Below are positions 60,401-64,000 of a stretch of DNA of 64,000 bases, in pieces. Origin of the DNA: Pelomyxa schiedti. Its lineage: Eukaryota > Evosea > Pelobiontida > Pelomyxidae. The first letter of the stretch is position 1. Every line of letters starts with the position of its first letter. The stretch covers positions 1-64,000 of the forward strand of contig JAHLWZ010000347.1 in the NCBI GenBank assembly GCA_020536535.1, given 5' to 3'. The notes under the pieces were generated by a model. That model saw nothing but the letters and a program-made list of their open reading frames with translations, had not been told where the DNA came from and did no database searches. The position numbers were made by a program, and so were the translations under genes.

Positions 60401-63318
60401 CCAGTTGAAGAAGAAAAGAAAAATCTTCCTTTCAAGATTGCTTGGCACAGTATCGAGCTCCCTGGTAATTCTTTTTTGCTGCCTATGAAAGATTAAAACC
60501 CCATACAGAACCAGACTTGCAAACCCTTCCAGATGGTACTCCGATTTTTAGAGGCCCCCCTAGGCCCAATCCACCCCCGTTAGACAAATCCGATGTTCTA
60601 TCAAATTTTCCAATACCACCAAGCCCTCTTGCCAGACGTGCCCAATCGATGCTGCAAGAAGTGGAAAACATTGTGGCACACTTTAAAGAAGAAGAAGATA
60701 ATTACCTCATGTACTTAGGAAATATGAGGGACAACTTCCAAGCAATGTCTCAGATGGTGACAACGCTCCAACAAAGAATTACAAGCCTAGAGAGATTACC
60801 AGAGTACCCCAACTCGCTTGTACAAAAGGCGAAGGAACTGCAAGACCACCTGAAAATAGCAGACACCCAAATACAGATGACAGACGAGACAACAATGAAA
60901 CAGCACAAACATCGGTTGGATCAAATTCGTGATGAAGCTTCCCATAAGTGCTCAGAGATGACTAACTCCGTGCTGGCTGCCTCTGGTGACCACACAATAC
61001 TTATACCGCTTGAGAAGCAAGTACAAGAGTACCTAGTGATAGCAAGGAATATCCTGGAGACAGCCCAGTGTCTTGCATCAAACCAGCAGAGTGTAGCAAT
61101 TGAGATGGATACACAGAAAAATACAGTGGAAGGAATCGTTGACGAATTTGAGCAACTATTGCCACAGCTGGAAGAGGGGGCCAATCCAGCCCTGAGATTC
61201 CCCCGCTGGGCTCACCCGAAACCGTGCCCACCCCAATCCACAACCTGCGGTAGGCCAAATAGCTTTCCTCAAATTAGTTCCCGCATTGTACTTCAGAACT
61301 TGGAGGAGGAAAAGCAAAAGGCTCTGAAGCAGCAAGAAATTGAACTTAAGGAACAAAATTTGAAGGCACTCGACAAGCAAGCAAACGCACTTAAAGTTGT
61401 GAAAGAAAAAGCACTTGAAGAACAGGCAGTCATACTCCATGCAGAAAAGCAAAGAGCCCTTGAAAAGCAGGAAGCCGAAATGAATCTAAAAAGGACAAAA
61501 ATACACAATGAGAAAAAGCTCGTACAACAAGCATATACTCTGGAAGCGGCCAACAACCTGGAAACGGTACTCTGTGGATTTCAGAAAGGGGTGATGGCTC
61601 TAGGAGAATTGAACGAACTTAATCTAACAAATGCCGTTTGCATTGCCAATGGGTCGTTTGGGTCTGTGTGTCAAGTCCCTGTGCTCCCACAGCAATGGGG
61701 CATGACGGTGCCACCCTCAGAAGTTGCATTGAAGATGATGTTCAATTACACTGCTGGAATGAGGACCCTTCAGCAGCGCACCGAGTTTGAAAGGGAATAT
61801 GAGGTCTTGGTTATGTATCCACACTGGTGCTTCACAAACGTCTTCAATCACTTCCGTGGTGAGACTTCCTTATCCCTGGTCAAGGAGAACCTGAGAGACA
61901 AGTTCGCAATAATGGATGCAAACTCCCACCAGGTGTCAGGGTGCAATGACACCAGGACCGCCATTCCGGTGTTTCAGCGAACCACGTTCATGACCATGGA
62001 GCTTGCAAAATGCACTCTGGAATCCCTCATTAATAGCCTCAAAAGTCCACAACAGTACCAACAATCTGGTCCACCAAAACATGGAACGAAGGGTACCAGG
62101 GAACTCCCCAGTCCTTCCCTTCCCCAATCATCTATCCCGCATCAACAACAACCACTTTGTACAACGAGGGATGTGCTTCAGCTTGCTTTTTGCGTGCTGT
62201 GTGCAGTTGACCACCTCAACTCGCGCGGGTGGTTCCACTGTGACATCAAGTCTGACAACATCCTGCTGATGGAGAGGCCACATATCAAAGGAAATATCTG
62301 GGCTCTCTGTGACCTCGGGGCCGCTGTGTTTTGCCGAGACGGGAACCCTCTGGTTTTCCCCAAGGGTGAGACGTTCACTGGGAATGGAGCAAACAGGTCA
62401 CCTGAAGTGACCCAGCCCCACATGATCGGCAAGTTTCCTCTGCTCAAAAACGATGTGTGGGCCGTCGGATGTGTTCTCTACGAGGCCATTTCCAGGAGCC
62501 ACCCCTTCCTTCAGCAAAACGAGCTCAACAAGCACAAGATATGTGACACCAACCTCCCTCCCCTCGTCCCTGATTGTTCTTCTCTCGCACCCGACGATAC
62601 CAACCCAAACCCGCGCTTCCCCAACAACGTGACAGTGGCCGGGCTTGCTGGATGGCTCCTGGAGCGCGAAGCCACCCGCCGGCCCACGGCCCGCGAGGCC
62701 CTCCTCGCCTGCGGTGCACTCGTGTCGCTCCCCCCGTCCCTCATCGCCCAATTCCTCACTGAGATCCAGCACAACGCCAGCAATCAACCGCAGCAAGATT
62801 CCACCCCGACGACACATCGCAATGCAGCAACAATCCTACCCACTGCATCAGTGTCACCACCACCACGCCAATCCCAATTTCCGGCACCACCACCATCAAA
62901 CCTGGTCCCACCACCATTGGCGCCGAGCCCACAGCAGCACCAGCACACACCACCACCACAACAACAACCACAACCACAACAAACAACAGCAGCAGTACCT
63001 GAGGAGCTCATCAGGTGCATGAGCAAGGCAGTTCACAAGGCACACAAGCACACCGTGACTGAAATCTTCCAACGCAACGGGCTGCGCTTTGGTGTTGATG
63101 TTGTTCCCATACAATCATCAGCATCAGCAGCAACAGCATCTTCTGGGAGCCCCAACACCATGCAAGCAACCGTGAGTGAAGTGATGAGGCTTGTTTATTG
63201 CAACATGGCACTGCGTGACGTGCCTGATGCCGCTCGTTCTCTGTTCTCTTTCCTCAGTGCTGTCTCATCTCCCCGTTACAACCTCAATCTCCTGGACTCT
63301 TGTTTGTGTGATGTGTAA
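48411..63318 (+). CDS. RNF213-like AAA+ ATPase / protein kinase fusion, copy 3 (complete)
   Basis: Worked-out exons: 48411-48444, 48499-48649, 48689-48743, 48793-48918, 48970-51489, 51537-52331, 52390-52727, 52774-53035, 53075-53213, 53258-53712, 53766-57077, 57136-57297, 57378-57800, 57855-about 58287. Later ones include 59508-59833, 59904-60042 and 60508-63318. Intron positions and phases agree with the other copies. My sum is about 4,500 residues, near animal RNF213 in size. AAA3 keeps SGGTGTGKT but has FIDK in place of Walker B DE. AAA4 has GPPGCSKT and LFDEV, then LDEAITNR, matching the RNF213 LDxAxxNR sensor segment. The C-terminal exon holds a coiled coil, kinase and tail. This is the most diverged copy in the N-terminal third and the only one with a canonical first P-loop (GGPGTGKS). 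Confidence 0.88.
49870..49899 (+). other. First P-loop (AAA2-like) of copy 3
   Basis: Encodes SGGPGTGKST, a canonical Walker A, after the segment NPQQIMENAKASVVCY. The equivalents in copies 1 and 2 read GGSRTGKST and GGSRSGKST. Assignment to AAA2 of the RNF213 fold rests on order along the protein and is tentative. Confidence 0.6.
51037..52331 (+). other. AAA3 module of copy 3
   Basis: Runs from Walker A (SGGTGTGKTELLDVFG, 51037 on) across the 47-nt intron 51490-51536 to Walker B at about 51741-51758 (CFIDKCTST). LDGEPLPKNLFFVAT then corresponds to the RNF213 stretch that leads into sensor 1 (AACNP). VRPPPLSMEKMTVNFGKL and VTASIRDIARA match the RNF213 LPPSL...WDFGQL and LRDVER segments. The Walker B Glu is Lys here. 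Confidence 0.8.
52721..53213 (+). other. AAA4 core of copy 3
   Basis: Walker A GPPGCSKTL is split by the intron 52728-52773, phase 2, and equals the RNF213 GxPGSSKS loop. Walker B LFDEV lies at about 52988-53002 with both acidic residues intact. After the intron 53036-53074, the segment SILDEAITNRTLML corresponds to the RNF213 WALDPAKMNR region. This ring position looks able to hydrolyse ATP. Confidence 0.82.
61300..61560 (+). other. Coiled-coil linker of copy 3
   Basis: Encodes a Lys/Glu/Gln/Ala-rich run with heptad-like spacing (LEEEKQKALKQQEIELKEQ and so on) just before the kinase. The same linker lies at about 12115-12310 in copy 1 and 46100-46295 in copy 2. It probably oligomerises or acts as a rigid spacer between motor and kinase. 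Confidence 0.7.
61620..62770 (+). other. Protein kinase domain of copy 3
   Basis: Kinase landmarks in order: Gly loop IANGSFGSV (about 61642-61668), Lys of EVALKMM (61731-61733), a candidate helix-C Glu in FEREYEVLV, catalytic loop FHCDIKSDNIL (Asp 62242-62244, Asn 62257-62259), metal-binding DLG (62311 on), activation-loop end NRSPEV, helix F DVWAVGCVLYEAI and the subdomain XI Arg in RRPTAREA. HCD replaces HRD and DLG replaces DFG. The Lys, Asp, Asn and Asp needed for phosphotransfer are all present. A 20-30 residue Pro/Gln-rich insert separates the N and C lobes. Confidence 0.85.
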
Positions 63319-63570
63319 GAGTGCATAACTGGCGTATTGAAAATTTTCCATCACAATAGCAGCCATCAACACACCGTACCATTTTTTTGGCAGCCGACCA
63401 AGTTAGACTCTCAAACAGCTGTAATCAGACATCGGTGATGTCCAACAGCGACAGTTGGCAGGGAAACTATTTTTTTTTATCGAACAGCTGGTGACATGTG
63501 ACGCCAGTTACCGGATAACTGCCTTTAAGAACCAGCACAACTGGAGATCTCTCTCATTGAAGCAGTGTAA
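63319..63570. other. Intergenic region after copy 3
   Basis: 252 bp between the stop of copy 3 and the next ATG on the same strand. No recognisable coding content. It should contain the 3' end of copy 3 and the promoter of the following gene. Confidence 0.45.
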
Positions 63571-64000
63571 ATGGAAACGGGAAGCTCCCAGGTCTGCCGT
63601 CGTTTGGTTTTTTTTATCCAAGTGACAGTCAACAGCTCAAGCCTGCCACTCATACTGTACCTTTGGTCTGCAACTCCGCAGCACACCACGAAACCGCCCC
63701 TCCTCCGACTCCGGTGCAACATGTACAAGACGTTGGCACTGCTACTACTACAAGTGATACTGTGAGATGTCCTGACCTCCAAAATATAGCAGAACTGAAC
63801 GCATTGCTTGAGTGCTACAAACTAGAGGTACTCTACTTTATCACCATATGCTCCAATGGTAACCACAAGCAGAGGCAACACCATGTCAACTCCCGATGTC
63901 TTTACGGCCAAATAGCGGTAACCGATTGGATAAGAGCACGGAATGTCAATTGGCTGGTTTGGAAGCCCTTCAAGTGTCATTATGCAGTGTACTTATGATC
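63571..64000 (+). CDS. Unrecognised gene, 5' part only
   Basis: ATG 63571 starts METGSSQ. A 44-nt phase-0 intron (63592-63635, GTCTGC...CAACAG) joins this to LKPATHTVPLVCNSAAHHE, a Pro/Thr-rich stretch, and DLQNIAELNALLECYKLE, which looks helical and may begin a coiled coil. A second intron seems to begin with GTACTC at about 63828. A later open stretch near the right edge (QLAGLEALQVSLCS) fits a continuing Leu-rich helix. The rest lies outside the window. I recognise no family. Confidence 0.45.

Larger units (their letters stand above)
33047..63300 (+). repeat. Head-to-tail tandem duplication of a ~15-kb gene (copies 2 and 3)
   Basis: The whole of 32958-47995 is repeated in the same order and orientation at 48411-63318, including intron positions. 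A third, partial copy lies at 1-13461, offset by about 34 kb from copy 2. Divergence is uneven along the repeat. Confidence 0.9.

Noticed and set aside
1-64000. CRISPR arrays, bacterial operons, tRNA or rRNA genes, transposons
   Set aside because: No spaced repeats, operon-like gene runs, cloverleaf sequences, terminal inverted repeats or transposase domains were seen; gene structure is eukaryotic throughout.

Overview
This is a window of nuclear DNA from an intron-rich, single-celled eukaryote. Genes are split by many very short GT-AG introns (28 to 120 nt, T-rich before the acceptor). Products are eukaryotic: a BRE1 histone-H2B ubiquitin ligase, an SLC9 Na+/H+ exchanger, an AAAP amino-acid transporter, a PP2C-related protein, an eEF1A-like protein and ankyrin-type proteins. 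My best guess is an amoebozoan, possibly an archamoeba such as Pelomyxa. That is inference from gene style only.

Three copies of one giant gene dominate the window, all on the + strand. Copy 1 (1-13461) is cut by the left window edge and by a 100-N assembly gap. Copy 2 (32958-47995) and copy 3 (48411-63318) are complete, head to tail and only 415 bp apart. Each encodes roughly 4,500 residues by my exon sum: an RNF213/mysterin-type AAA+ motor (a P-loop segment, AAA3, AAA4 and the helical shell that follows), then a K/E/Q-rich coiled coil, then a protein kinase domain and a conserved tail. I saw no RING or RZ finger. Reading frames break many times, but each break I worked through is explained by a short intron shared among the copies. 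The genes therefore look functional rather than decayed.

Between copies 1 and 2 lies about 19.5 kb of unrelated genes. In order these are a Ser-rich secreted candidate (-), a secreted ankyrin protein (+), an eEF1A-like pseudo-GTPase (-), an AAAP transporter (+), an ankyrin-like fragment (+), a PP2C-related gene (+), an Na+/H+ exchanger (-), a long ankyrin-like gene (+) and BRE1 (-). BRE1 and copy 2 are divergent over 187 bp. A further gene starts at 63571 and leaves the window.

The main result is the AAA+ (RNF213-like)/kinase fusion, its tandem expansion, its mosaic sequence relationships (a sign of gene conversion), and the loss of the AAA3 Walker B glutamate in all three copies. RNF213 in animals acts in antimicrobial ubiquitylation and lipid-droplet biology. 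A role of these genes in handling intracellular microbes is conjecture.
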